The position numbers and the translations under genes are program-made. Below, in pieces: positions 27,233-35,613 of a DNA stretch of 64,000 bases (positions are counted from its first letter, which is position 1; every line of letters begins with the position of its first letter). This DNA comes from Bacillus glycinifermentans. GTDB lineage: Bacteria > Bacillota > Bacilli > Bacillales > Bacillaceae. Location of the stretch: assembly GCF_001042475.2 (NCBI RefSeq), contig NZ_LECW02000004.1, positions 186,001 through 250,000 on the forward strand. The letters are read 5' to 3'. A model generated the notes under the pieces. It was not told where the DNA came from. It did no database searches and worked only from the letters and a program-made list of their open reading frames with translations.

Positions 27233-28057
27233 GTGTTGAACAAGAAATTAACGCGAATAGTTACGATTGCAATGTTTTTGATGATGACCTTATTTGTAGG
27301 AGAGCACGCTTCTGCCGCCGGAACGGCTGCGGCAGACAACGGAAATATATTCCAACATTATATCGTGCTGCCTTTTTCAAATCTGATTAAAGGAATCGCC
27401 GGTTTTTTCCACGGCAGCTACGGACTTTCCATTATCGTTGTAACGATCATCGTCCGCTTTCTCGTGATGCCTTTGTTTGCCAATCAGTATAAAAAGCAGC
27501 GGATCATGCAGGAAAAAATGGCGCTGGCCAAGCCTGAAATGGATGCCATTCAAAGCAAACTGAAAAAGACGAAAGACCCCGTTAAACAAAGGGAGATTCA
27601 GCAGGAAATGATGCAGCTTTACCAAAAGCATAACATCAATCCGCTGGCGATCGGCTGTCTGCCGATGCTGATTCAATTCCCGATTTTGATCGGTTTTTAT
27701 TACGCCATCCGTTCGACGCCTGAAATCGCGTCGCATACTTTCCTTTGGTTCAACCTGGGACATTCGGACATTTTCATGTCTTTATGCGCCGGCTTTATGT
27801 ATTTTATCCAGTTCTATGTATCTCAAAAATTAAACGCCCAAAACGCGGCGCAGTCCAACCCTGCGGCACAGCAGTCGGCAAAAATCATGGGCTTCTTTTT
27901 CCCGGTCATGATGACGATCTTTTCAATCAACGTACCGGCTGCCCTCCCGCTCTACTGGATGACGAGCGGATTGTTCCTGACGGTTCAGAACGTCGTCTTT
28001 CATCAAATGTATAAAAAGGATAAAGGAATCGAGCCTGCGGGTTCGGCTTCAAAATAA
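27233..28057 (+). CDS. yidC2: Membrane protein insertase YidC2 (SpoIIIJ paralogue)
   Basis: Lipoprotein-type Oxa1/YidC insertase (yqjG in B. subtilis), the back-up for SpoIIIJ. About 274 residues, five membrane segments, and the conserved groove Arg in VTIIVRFLVMPLF near residue 80. The loop QYKKQRIMQEKMA and the motif NPLAIGCLPMLIQFPI are typical. The start is GTG 27233 or TTG 27236, both at workable spacing from AAGGAGG; the 27215 ATG lies before the ribosome site. There is no lipobox Cys in the signal region (GEHASAAG), unlike SpoIIIJ. Confidence 0.94.
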   Translation: MLNKKLTRIVTIAMFLMMTLFVGEHASAAGTAAADNGNIFQHYIVLPFSNLIKGIAGFFHGSYGLSIIVVTIIVRFLVMPLFANQYKKQRIMQEKMALAKPEMDAIQSKLKKTKDPVKQREIQQEMMQLYQKHNINPLAIGCLPMLIQFPILIGFYYAIRSTPEIASHTFLWFNLGHSDIFMSLCAGFMYFIQFYVSQKLNAQNAAQSNPAAQQSAKIMGFFFPVMMTIFSINVPAALPLYWMTSGLFLTVQNVVFHQMYKKDKGIEPAGSASK

Positions 28058-28090
28058 AAAGGTTGCGCCAAATGCGGCGCAGCCTTTTTT
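28056..28090. terminator. Bidirectional terminator between yidC2 and the CheW-like gene
   Basis: The stem AAAAAGGTTGCGCC / GGCGCAGCCTTTTT with one G-U pair ends in a T run. Confidence 0.85.
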
Positions 28091-28097
28091 GTTGTGT

Positions 28098-28565
28098 TTA
28101 TGATCCGGCTGCCGTTTCCTCGCGTTCAAAGCGTTCGGAAATCGCCTCAAAGCCTTCGATTTTTTCCACGATGACGTCGGGATCTAATTGAATGATCAGT
28201 TCACCGTTCCGTTCAAGAACGCCTGTGAAGCAATCGGCCTGCATGTGAAATGGCTTGATGTCGCCGCCATTGATCGGAATCATCTCTTTTGCATCCGAGA
28301 CAAGCAAGCCGGCGGGTCCTGTTTGTGATGAAAAAATCAGCAGCTTACTTTTGTCATCGATCGAAAGCGGCTTATGATGCAGGATGACGCCCGTGTCTAT
28401 GACCGGGACCATCTCCTCTCTGACCTTGGTAATCCCGCGGACTTCCGGCGGCAGCCCGCTGACCTTTTTCAGATGTCCCATCCGTTCAATTCCTAGAATG
28501 TGACGGATGTCTGCCCCATAATCTTCCTGATGCACTTGAAAAAGAATGGCGTGTTGATTTTCCAC
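28098..28565 (-). CDS. CheW-like domain protein
   Basis: 155 residues spanning a single CheW fold. It starts HAILFQVHQEDYGADIRHILGIERM, continues LPPEVRGITKVREEMVPVIDTG (a variant of the CheW RG...PVIDL core) and ends QLDPDVIVEKIEGFEAI. CheW proteins couple chemoreceptors to the CheA kinase. This copy is separate from any che cluster and follows yqjE by 15 bases, apparently in the yqjD-yqjE operon. I do not recall a counterpart at this place in B. subtilis. It could be a second receptor coupler or a CheV-like scaffold lacking a receiver. Confidence 0.88.
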   Translation of the reverse strand: MENQHAILFQVHQEDYGADIRHILGIERMGHLKKVSGLPPEVRGITKVREEMVPVIDTGVILHHKPLSIDDKSKLLIFSSQTGPAGLLVSDAKEMIPINGGDIKPFHMQADCFTGVLERNGELIIQLDPDVIVEKIEGFEAISERFEREETAAGS

Positions 28566-28580
28566 GTAAAACCCCTGCCT

Positions 28581-29699
28581 TTATGATGGATTTGCAACTT
28601 CCTCAATAATCGCAATGACCATTTCTGCAGTCTTGACAAGTTCCTCAACCGGCATTTTTTCGTTTTTCGTATGGATCTCTTCATAGCCCACGGCAAGGTT
28701 GACTGTCGGAATGCCGTGTCCTGCGATGACGTTGGCATCGCTTCCCCCTCCGCTCGTCAGCAGTTTATGCGGGCGGCCGATTTTTTCGGCTGCTTTTTTC
28801 GCGATTTCCACCACGAGGTCGCCGTCCTTGTATTTAAAGCCGGGATACATGACTGCAATCTCAACTTCGGCGCGGCCTCCCATTTCAGCGGCTGCCGTTT
28901 CAAAAGCCGCTTTCATTTTCTCTGTCTGCTGTTTCATTTTTTCGGGAACGAGCGAGCGGGCTTCGGCTAATATTTCAACCTGGTCGCAGACGATATTTGT
29001 TTGGGTTCCGCCTTCAAAGCGGCCGATATTTGCCGTCGTCTCCTCGTCGATGCGGCCGAGAGGCATTTTGGCAATCGCTTTTGATGCGATCGTAATGGCG
29101 GAAACGCCTTTTTCCGGTTCTACCCCTGCGTGCGCCGTTTTTCCAAAGATCGACGCTTTTATTTTCGCCTGCGTCGGCGCGGCCACGACGATGTCTCCGA
29201 CCTTGCCGTCTGAATCAAGGGCATATCCGTATTTAGCCGTAATGAGCGAACGGTCCAAAGCCTTCGCTCCGACAAGTCCGGACTCTTCGCCGGCGGTAAT
29301 AATAAATTGGATCGTTCCGTGCGGAATGTTCTTCTCTTTCAGAACTTTGACCGCTTCAAGCATAGCCGCAAGCCCAGCTTTATCATCTGCTCCCAGAATC
29401 GTCGTGCCGTCTGTTTTCACGTAGCCGTTTTCAACGACGGGCTTTACACCGTTTCCGGGAACGACGGTATCCATGTGTGACGTAAAATAGATGGTATCGG
29501 CTTCTTTTGTTCCGTGAAGCGTACATATGAGATTGCCGGCGCCGTGCCCGGTTCTTTCCGCGCTGTCGTCCTCAATGACATCCAGTCCGAGAGCGGTAAA
29601 TTTTTCTTTCAGCACTTTGCAGATGGCTGCTTCGTGTTTTGTTTCAGAGTCGATTTGCACAAGTTCCAGAAACTCTTCCAACAGGCGTTTTTCATTCAT
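28581..29699 (-). CDS. yqjE: M20-family peptidase (PepT-like)
   Basis: 372 residues, two-domain M20 metallopeptidase. Metal ligands are in TSHMDTV near residue 75, LGADDKAGLAA near 108, TAGEESGLVGA near 142, DSDGKVGDI near 167, and a final His in GIPTVNLAVGYEEIHTKNE. The dimerisation domain lies between residues about 180 and 290. The best family guess is tripeptide aminopeptidase or a related amidohydrolase. It lies 18 bases downstream of yqjD, as in B. subtilis. Confidence 0.93.
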   Translation of the reverse strand: MNEKRLLEEFLELVQIDSETKHEAAICKVLKEKFTALGLDVIEDDSAERTGHGAGNLICTLHGTKEADTIYFTSHMDTVVPGNGVKPVVENGYVKTDGTTILGADDKAGLAAMLEAVKVLKEKNIPHGTIQFIITAGEESGLVGAKALDRSLITAKYGYALDSDGKVGDIVVAAPTQAKIKASIFGKTAHAGVEPEKGVSAITIASKAIAKMPLGRIDEETTANIGRFEGGTQTNIVCDQVEILAEARSLVPEKMKQQTEKMKAAFETAAAEMGGRAEVEIAVMYPGFKYKDGDLVVEIAKKAAEKIGRPHKLLTSGGGSDANVIAGHGIPTVNLAVGYEEIHTKNEKMPVEELVKTAEMVIAIIEEVANPS

Positions 29700-29717
29700 G
29701 GTTGTTCCCCTCCATTT

Positions 29718-31241
29718 TTATAGCGGTATGTTTCCGTGTTTTCTTTTCGGCCGGATGTCCCGTTTGCTCTTCAGCATGTCAAATGTCTGAATCAGCCTCT
29801 TCCGCGTCTCTTTCGGATCGATGATATCATCGATCATCCCATGCCGGGCCGCCGTAAAGGGACTTGCGGCTTTCATGCATTCCGCGATAAGCCGCTTTCT
29901 GTCGGCTTCCTCTGTGTTTTTACCCTTTGTCAGCAGAATATCGGTTGCTTCTTCGGCTCCCATGACTGCGATTTCAGCGTTCGGCCAGGCGAATACGACA
30001 TCAGCTCCGAGCGCCTTGCTGTTTAAAGCGACATATGCACCGCCGTATGCTTTTCTTAAAATAACCGTCACCTTCGGAACTGCCGCTTCAGCGTAAGCAT
30101 AAAGGATTTTGGCGCCGTGCCTGATCACTCCGCCGTGTTCTTCGCGTATTCCCGGAAGGAAGCCAGGCACATCCACAAGCGTCAAAATCGGAATTTGAAA
30201 CGAATCACAAAAACGGATAAATCGGGACATTTTATCAGATGCATCAATAGTCAAGCTGCCTGCCAAATACTTCGGCTGGTTGGCGACGATCCCCGTCACC
30301 TCTCCTGCAATCCTCGCAAAACCGATCACGGCGTTTTTCGCAAAATGCTGCTGCACCTCAAAAAATGTACCGCTGTCAGCAATTTCGCGAATGATGTTTT
30401 TCACGTCATACGGCCGTTGGCCGTCTTCGGGCAATAAGGTCAAGAGAAGCGGCCTCATATCATCGTCTTTCACAGGTTTCGGCCCGGCAGGAGGCTTCTC
30501 TTCATGATGCTGGGGGAGATAGGATAAAAGCTTCCGCACCTCTTGAAGGACGGCCTCATCCGAATCCCCGGAAAAATGAGCATTGCCGCTGATTGAATTA
30601 TGTATGGACGCACCGCCCAGTTCGCAGGGGGTGACATTCTCTCCCGTTGCAGTTTTTATGACTTTTGGACCTGTGATGAACATCTGCCCCGTTTTTTCGC
30701 TCATGAAGACAAAGTCTGTCAAAGCCGGCGAATAAACGGCACCGCCGGCACAAGGACCGAGAATGACAGAAATTTGCGGAATGATGCCGGAGCAAAGGAC
30801 ATTTCGATAAAAAACGTGGCCGTACCCATCTAATGATAGCACACCCTCTTGAATTCTCGCACCACCTGAGTCATTAAGACCTATGAAAGGCGTCTTATTT
30901 TTCAGGGCAAGATCCATGACGGCCGCGATTTTTTTCGCGTGCATCTCTCCGAGCGCGCCGCCTGTGACGGTAAAGTCCTGGGAAAATAAATAGACCGGCC
31001 TTCCATGAATTTTTCCAAATCCGGTGACGACGCCATCGCCTAAGGGACCTCCAGGCTGTCTGCTTCTCACAAAAGCGTTCAGCTCGACGAAGCTTCCCTG
31101 ATCAAGCAAAAGCCCGATCCGCTCCCTGGCAGTCAGCTTTCCTTTTCGTTTTTGTTTGTCGATCTTTTCCGTTCCTCCGCCAAGCGCGGCGATTTGGCGG
31201 CTTTTATATAAATCATCGACTTTATCAAACATATTCATCAT
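29718..31241 (-). CDS. yqjD: Acyl-CoA carboxylase, carboxyltransferase subunit
   Basis: 507 residues with both halves of a biotin-dependent carboxyltransferase: N-terminal domain with DSGGARIQEGV near 108 and GPCAGGAVYSPALTDF near 155, and C-terminal domain with LTLVDVPGFLPG near 350 and RKAYGGAYVALNSK near 400. It resembles propionyl/methylcrotonyl-CoA carboxylase beta chains. It leads the yqjD-yqjE-CheW-like unit with a GAAGGAG ribosome site. There is no biotin carboxylase or biotin carrier beside it, so it must borrow one; in B. subtilis yqjC and yqjB follow here and are missing. Confidence 0.93.
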   Translation of the reverse strand: MMNMFDKVDDLYKSRQIAALGGGTEKIDKQKRKGKLTARERIGLLLDQGSFVELNAFVRSRQPGGPLGDGVVTGFGKIHGRPVYLFSQDFTVTGGALGEMHAKKIAAVMDLALKNKTPFIGLNDSGGARIQEGVLSLDGYGHVFYRNVLCSGIIPQISVILGPCAGGAVYSPALTDFVFMSEKTGQMFITGPKVIKTATGENVTPCELGGASIHNSISGNAHFSGDSDEAVLQEVRKLLSYLPQHHEEKPPAGPKPVKDDDMRPLLLTLLPEDGQRPYDVKNIIREIADSGTFFEVQQHFAKNAVIGFARIAGEVTGIVANQPKYLAGSLTIDASDKMSRFIRFCDSFQIPILTLVDVPGFLPGIREEHGGVIRHGAKILYAYAEAAVPKVTVILRKAYGGAYVALNSKALGADVVFAWPNAEIAVMGAEEATDILLTKGKNTEEADRKRLIAECMKAASPFTAARHGMIDDIIDPKETRKRLIQTFDMLKSKRDIRPKRKHGNIPL

Positions 31242-31346
31242 CTTTTAGCTCCTTCGTTTACGAAATGGTGTTCCCCCGTAAAACTTGTCCGCTGATCAAA
31301 AGCAGGATAAAATGGAAGGAGATCAATCGAAACAGAGGTGAAAAGC

Positions 31347-31439
31347 TTGTCTCAAAAAATGATTAAAATCATGGTTATTCTAATGATCGGCGTCATGGTG
31401 CTGACGAGCCTGCTGACGGGAATCAGCATGATTTTCTAA
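31347..31439 (+). CDS. Prli42-like membrane microprotein
   Basis: 30 residues from TTG 31347 (AGAGG 8 bases upstream): a short basic start (SQKMIK) followed by one hydrophobic segment ending LTSLLTGISMIF. Size, lysine near residue 4-7, and the LLTGISM ending fit Prli42, the tiny membrane protein that anchors the stressosome in Listeria and is conserved in Bacillus. An in-frame GTG at 31338 overlaps the ribosome site and is less likely. Divergent from yqjD. The identification is by pattern and memory. Confidence 0.75.
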   Translation: MSQKMIKIMVILMIGVMVLTSLLTGISMIF

Positions 31440-31483
31440 TACAGATGCGGTGCTTTTTGTGACCGGAAAACGGCGTGTTTTCA

Positions 31484-31545
31484 TAAAAAAATAGCATGAG
31501 CTCCTCCCTTTTCATTAGATTGACCAATGAAGGGGGAACTCATGC
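31484..31545 (-). terminator. yqjA terminator, long hairpin
   Basis: Minus strand: GCATGAG...CTCATGC outer arms continue inward through CCCC/GGGG and AATGAA-type pairs, followed by TATTTTTTTA. Confidence 0.8.
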
Positions 31546-31547
31546 GA

Positions 31548-32507
31548 TCAAGCAGGAGATTTAATCCCTTTAAAATAACTTTTAATCACCAAATATTGCT
31601 CCATTTCACCGAGAAAATAGAAGAGGGCTGCGCGCGCTTCAAATTCTTCGCGCGTCGTCGGCAGCTCCATCTCTTCGATCTCCTCTCTCATTTTCACGAG
31701 GCGCTTTAAAAATTTATGAGCCGTATTCCCCGGGTGGATGGCTCCTCTCAAATCATGAATAAATGCTGCGATCATATGCCCCTGTTCAACCGTCATCGAA
31801 ATCGACGTAATCTTCGGAAGAGCCCGTTCAATGATTTCAAACTGTTTTTCCCGCATTTTAAAGTAGTAGTAATAAAGGTTTTCATGGCGCAAAAAGTGAT
31901 TTTCCACATCGCGGTACGCCAGTGTTTTTGCTTCATTGATCAGGCGGTGCGTCTCAGGAATTTCCTTTCCCGTCCAGTCCTGCTCCCCTGTCAGCAAATA
32001 GCGCTCGATCTCTTCGAAGATTTTGGCGAAATTGTCTTCGATTTTCTGCTGGTACTGTTTGAGCTGCTTGTCCAGGCTCGGCATATACAAGTTCATGAGC
32101 AGCGCAACCCCGATGCCTGTAATGATAATGAGGAATTCATTCCAAACGAGAGGCAGCGTGATTCCTTCAGACATATAGAGATGAAGAATGATAACCGAGC
32201 TTGTGACGACTCCTTCTTTGATTTTCAGAATAACGGTTGTCGGAATGAAAAACAAAAGCATGAGACCGATGACAGCCGGATGATAGCCGATCAGTTCAAA
32301 GAAAATATACGAAAACCCAATCGCAAGGCAGCATGCGGCAAAACGGGCCCATGACGCCAGGAGAGACCGCTTTTGCGTCACCTGAATGCAAAGGATGGTA
32401 ATAATGCCTGTTGACACAAAATTGTGCAGGCCCAAAAGCTGGGCGATATAAATCGATAGTGCCGTTCCGAGTGCTGTTTTCAATGTGCGATAACCTATTT
32501 TAAACAT
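31548..32507 (-). CDS. yqjA: Aromatic acid exporter family protein (DUF939)
   Basis: About 319 residues. Four or more membrane segments fill residues 10-150 (ALGTALSIYIAQLLGL, IITILCIQVTQK, IGLMLLFFIPTTVIL and others); the cytoplasmic half is helical and charged, with ending EMEQYLVIKSYFK. This is the ArAE_1 family, putative aromatic-acid or metabolite exporters. ATG at 32507 (MFKIGYRTLK) is the family start; the TTG at 32519 extends it by four residues and is less likely. A single-gene unit with a strong terminator. Confidence 0.88.
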   Translation of the reverse strand: MFKIGYRTLKTALGTALSIYIAQLLGLHNFVSTGIITILCIQVTQKRSLLASWARFAACCLAIGFSYIFFELIGYHPAVIGLMLLFFIPTTVILKIKEGVVTSSVIILHLYMSEGITLPLVWNEFLIIITGIGVALLMNLYMPSLDKQLKQYQQKIEDNFAKIFEEIERYLLTGEQDWTGKEIPETHRLINEAKTLAYRDVENHFLRHENLYYYYFKMREKQFEIIERALPKITSISMTVEQGHMIAAFIHDLRGAIHPGNTAHKFLKRLVKMREEIEEMELPTTREEFEARAALFYFLGEMEQYLVIKSYFKGIKSPA

Positions 32508-32550
32508 CGTAAACCCCAATCTTTTTTTCTATCGTTGGATCAAATGAACC

Positions 32551-32578
32551 AAAAAAGAAGAAGATCTATGTCTTCTTC
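32551..32578 (-). terminator. artR terminator
   Basis: GAAGAAGA / TCTTCTTC perfect 8-bp stem followed by TTTTTT on the minus strand. Confidence 0.78.
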
Positions 32579-32586
32579 CGCTTATT

Positions 32587-33309
32587 TTATAGTATTTTCT
32601 CCAAAAAGTCTTGAGCTCTTTGCGATTTTGGAGAAGAAAAAAATGATGTCGGGTCGGCGTCTTCGACGATCGTACCTCCGTCCATAAACAGCACTCTGTC
32701 GGCGACTTCTTTCGCAAATCCCATTTCGTGCGTGACGATCACCATCGTCATTCCCGTTTTCGCCAGGTCCTGCATAACCTGAAGCACTTCCTTCACCATC
32801 TCGGGGTCGAGCGCCGACGTCGGTTCGTCAAACAGCATGATCTCCGGATTCATCGCCAAGGCCCGGGCGATGGCCACCCGCTGCTTTTGCCCGCCTGACA
32901 AACGGTTCGGATAATCGTCTTTTTTATTGAGAAGCCCGACTTTTTCGAGCAGCTCTTCCGCTTTTTTGACAGCCGCTTCCCTGCTTTCTTTTTTGACTTT
33001 AACAGGCGCATATATGATGTTTTCCAAAACGGTCTTATGCGGAAACAAATGAAAATGCTGAAAGACCATTCCGATGTTCTCTCTGATTTTCAGCACGTTT
33101 GTTTTCTTGTTCGTAATCTCCTGATCCTTGATGAAAATGCTTCCGTCCGTCGGTTTTTCGAGCAGGTTCAGGCAGCGCAAAAACGTCGATTTTCCTGAAC
33201 CGGACGGACCGATAACAGCCGCTACTTCTCCTTTTTCAAAGGAAACGGAAATATTTTTCAGCACCTCAAGTTTTCCGAAAGATTTTGAGAGATTGCTAAC
33301 ATTAATCAT
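32587..33309 (-). CDS. artR: Amino-acid ABC transporter ATPase (arginine type)
   Basis: About 240 residues. Walker [10 protein letters not shown] near 36, Q-loop [11 protein letters not shown], signature [15 protein letters not shown] near 136, Walker [13 protein letters not shown] near 158, switch His in VTHEMGF. This is the polar amino-acid importer subfamily (GlnQ/HisP). Start ATG 33309 or 33315; both overlap the end of artQ, so translation is coupled. In B. subtilis the artPQR system takes up arginine. Confidence 0.94.
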   Translation of the reverse strand: MINVSNLSKSFGKLEVLKNISVSFEKGEVAAVIGPSGSGKSTFLRCLNLLEKPTDGSIFIKDQEITNKKTNVLKIRENIGMVFQHFHLFPHKTVLENIIYAPVKVKKESREAAVKKAEELLEKVGLLNKKDDYPNRLSGGQKQRVAIARALAMNPEIMLFDEPTSALDPEMVKEVLQVMQDLAKTGMTMVIVTHEMGFAKEVADRVLFMDGGTIVEDADPTSFFSSPKSQRAQDFLEKIL

Positions 33310-33964
33310 TTGCATTCAGCTTCCTTTCAATCGCTTTACCGGCAAACGTCAGTATCAGAACGAGCACATAGTAAATCAAGCCGGCAAACAGCATCGGTTC
33401 AAGAGGGCTGTAGATCGCCGCTCCCGCCTGATAGCTCCGTCTCATGATATCGCCGAGCCCGATGACCGTGACAACCGCTGACTCCTTCGTCAGCGTAACC
33501 GATTCGTTGACAAGGGCCGGCATAATGTTTTTGAAGGCCTGGGGCAGCAAGAGATCCTTCATCATTTTCCAGTATGGCACGCCAAGAGCCATCGCTGCTT
33601 CTTTTTGGCCTTTGTCGATCGCATTGATGCCGGCTCTGATGATTTCCGACACATAGGCGGCCGAGTTTAACCCAAATGCAACAACCGCTGCCCAATAGGC
33701 GTCGATGTCAAAACCCAGAACCTGGGGCAGGCCGTAATACACGATCATTAACTGCAGAACGAGCGGCGTCCCCCTGAATATTGAGGTATAAAAATCAGCG
33801 ATCCATGAAAGAACCTTGATCGAGCTGATTTTCAGGAGGGTAATGAAAACCCCCAGCAAAAATCCGAACACCGCCGCAGCGACGACTACTTTTAATGTAA
33901 CCCCGAGACCTTCCAGAATAAAAGGCATTTCAGGTATCGTACTTGAAAAATCAAGAAAATTCAT
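33302..33964 (-). CDS. artQ: Amino-acid ABC transporter permease (arginine type)
   Basis: 220 residues, about five membrane segments. The [10 protein letters not shown] stretch near 63 and the EAA loop [22 protein letters not shown] near 140 are hallmarks of the HisM/GlnP permease family. It probably forms a homodimer with the ATPase ArtR and the binding protein ArtP. It starts about 90 bases after artP, beyond an attenuator-like hairpin, and overlaps artR. Confidence 0.94.
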   Translation of the reverse strand: MNFLDFSSTIPEMPFILEGLGVTLKVVVAAAVFGFLLGVFITLLKISSIKVLSWIADFYTSIFRGTPLVLQLMIVYYGLPQVLGFDIDAYWAAVVAFGLNSAAYVSEIIRAGINAIDKGQKEAAMALGVPYWKMMKDLLLPQAFKNIMPALVNESVTLTKESAVVTVIGLGDIMRRSYQAGAAIYSPLEPMLFAGLIYYVLVLILTFAGKAIERKLNAND

Positions 33965-34020
33965 AATGACTCTCCTTCTCCCGCCTCAAGTAAGAGAGGC
34001 GTCCAATCACTTTTAGCAAA

Positions 34021-34048
34021 AAAAGTTCAACAAAAAAGTTGAACTTTT
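34021..34048 (-). terminator. Attenuating hairpin between artP and artQ
   Basis: The perfect 11-bp stem AAAAGTTCAAC / GTTGAACTTTT has a six-base loop; on the minus strand its arm ends in a T run before GCTAAAA. Its place inside the operon suggests partial termination so that binding protein exceeds permease and ATPase. Confidence 0.75.
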
Positions 34049-34053
34049 CGTGC

Positions 34054-34818
34054 TTACTTTTGTGTTTCTCCGCTAAACCATTTTTCTTTCAATTTGTCCA
34101 GCTCTCCGCTTTTCTCCATTTCTTTAAGCGCCTTGTTGAACTTTTCCATCAGATCGCTTCCTTTTTTGAAAGCGATCGCCGATCCGGCTTGATCGCCCGG
34201 GTCTTTCGGAAGATTGAAAGCGGTGAGTTCTTTGTTTTTATTTAAATATTTTTCGGCAACGATGTCTTCGATAATAGCTGCGTCAAAACGGCCCGCTTTA
34301 ATCTCTTCGGTCAAATCGGAAATGCGGTTGCGGTTTTCAACCTTCAAATCGTACTTTGACGTCAGTTCCTTCGCTTTTTCTTCCTGGATGGAACCAAGCT
34401 GCACGCCGACAGTTTTCCCTTTCAGGTCATCAAGCGATTTGATGCCGCTCGATTTCTTCGTCACGATCATATTGTGAGCCGTATAATAAACGTTTGAAAA
34501 ATCGACTTGCTTTTTGCGCGGAGGAGTCGGCGTCATGCCTGACAGCACGATGTCTACTTTATTCGTTTTAAGGGCTGTCACCAATCCGTTAAAATCCATA
34601 TCCTGAACTTCGAGTTCATGGCCCGTCTTTTTGGCAAGCGCTTTGGCCAGATCAACGTCAAAACCGACGATATTGTCTCCATCCTTCGATTCAAAAGGCG
34701 GGTAATCTGCAGAAGTTCCCATCACCAATGTTTTTTTATCGCTTGAGCTGCTCGTCCCGCAAGCAGCCAAAGAAAATGCGGCACAAACCGTCACTAACAG
34801 TAAAAGCCATTTTTTCAT
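34054..34818 (-). CDS. artP: Amino-acid ABC transporter substrate-binding lipoprotein
   Basis: 254 residues from ATG 34818 (GGGGG upstream; the 34839 start is too long). Lipoprotein signal with lipobox SLAAC, Cys at residue 20. The SBP_bac_3 fold follows: TLVMGTSADYPPFESKDGD, GFDVDLAKALAKKTG, VDIVLSGMTPTPPRKKQVDFS, and GKTVGVQLGSIQEEKA. An acidic pocket and the family membership fit arginine or another basic amino acid. First gene of artPQR. Confidence 0.95.
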   Translation of the reverse strand: MKKWLLLLVTVCAAFSLAACGTSSSSDKKTLVMGTSADYPPFESKDGDNIVGFDVDLAKALAKKTGHELEVQDMDFNGLVTALKTNKVDIVLSGMTPTPPRKKQVDFSNVYYTAHNMIVTKKSSGIKSLDDLKGKTVGVQLGSIQEEKAKELTSKYDLKVENRNRISDLTEEIKAGRFDAAIIEDIVAEKYLNKNKELTAFNLPKDPGDQAGSAIAFKKGSDLMEKFNKALKEMEKSGELDKLKEKWFSGETQK

Positions 34819-34996
34819 GTTGTATCCCCCTGAATCCATTTGAATATTTATTCGTTGATATGTATTTTAAACATTTTCTTATCATGATGCAATACTATTT
34901 TAAAAAAATGCATAAAAAACCTTTAGAAAAGCTTGTATAAAATAATAGAATCCTGTCGTTTTTACCCTTCAAATTGCATATTTATTAAATTAATAT

Positions 34997-35032
34997 ACAA
35001 AAAGCCTGCCGTTCATGCCGACAGGCTTTTGT
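34997..35032 (-). terminator. brxB terminator
   Basis: AAAAGCCTG / CAGGCTTTT stem with A/T flanks, just after the brxB stop. Confidence 0.8.
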
Positions 35033-35035
35033 TCA

Positions 35036-35473
35036 TTATACTTCTTCACAGTACTCCTCAAACATTCCCTGAAGCTTCGTGATGACGGCCATCGGTTCAT
35101 AGCCCTCAATCTCATGGCGCTCGACCATTTTCAAAATCTTTCCGTCCTTCAGCAAAGCAAATGACGGGGAAGACGGCGGATATCCTTCAAAATATTCGCG
35201 CGCCCTTGCCGTGGCCTCTTTGTCCTGGCCCGCAAACACCGTCACGAGATGATCGGGCCGCTTATCATAGTGGACGGCGTGGTAGGCGGCAGGCCTTGCA
35301 ATTCCGCCGGCACAGCCGCAGACGGAGTTTACCATCACGAGCGTAGTCCCTTTTTTCGCCAATGCTTCGTCTACTTCTTCAGCCGTTTTTAATTCCTTGT
35401 ATCCGGCCGCTGTGATCTCCTGCCTGGCCTGGCGCACAACATCGTTCATAAACAAATTAAAATCCATGTTCAC
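35036..35473 (-). CDS. brxB: Bacilliredoxin BrxB
   Basis: Thiol-disulfide exchange protein that removes bacillithiol from bacillithiolated proteins. 145 residues with the active-site CGC motif in [13 protein letters not shown] near residue 52, the hallmark of the YphP/YqiW (DUF1094) family, and [16 protein letters not shown] near 97. Start GTG 35473 ([11 protein letters not shown]) follows GGAGAGG at 7 bases and matches the B. subtilis YqiW N-terminus. Single-gene unit. Confidence 0.95.
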   Translation of the reverse strand: MNMDFNLFMNDVVRQARQEITAAGYKELKTAEEVDEALAKKGTTLVMVNSVCGCAGGIARPAAYHAVHYDKRPDHLVTVFAGQDKEATARAREYFEGYPPSSPSFALLKDGKILKMVERHEIEGYEPMAVITKLQGMFEEYCEEV

Positions 35474-35613
35474 TTTGAGTCCTCTCCTTTTTCATCGTCT
35501 TTTTTAATGATACTTTGAAACCGTTCATACCGCAAATCACGCGTCTTAATGGTTTAGTGCGGGGAACAATCGGGGAAACCTATAAAAAGAGACGAAAGAG
35601 ACAGGTGAGCCAT

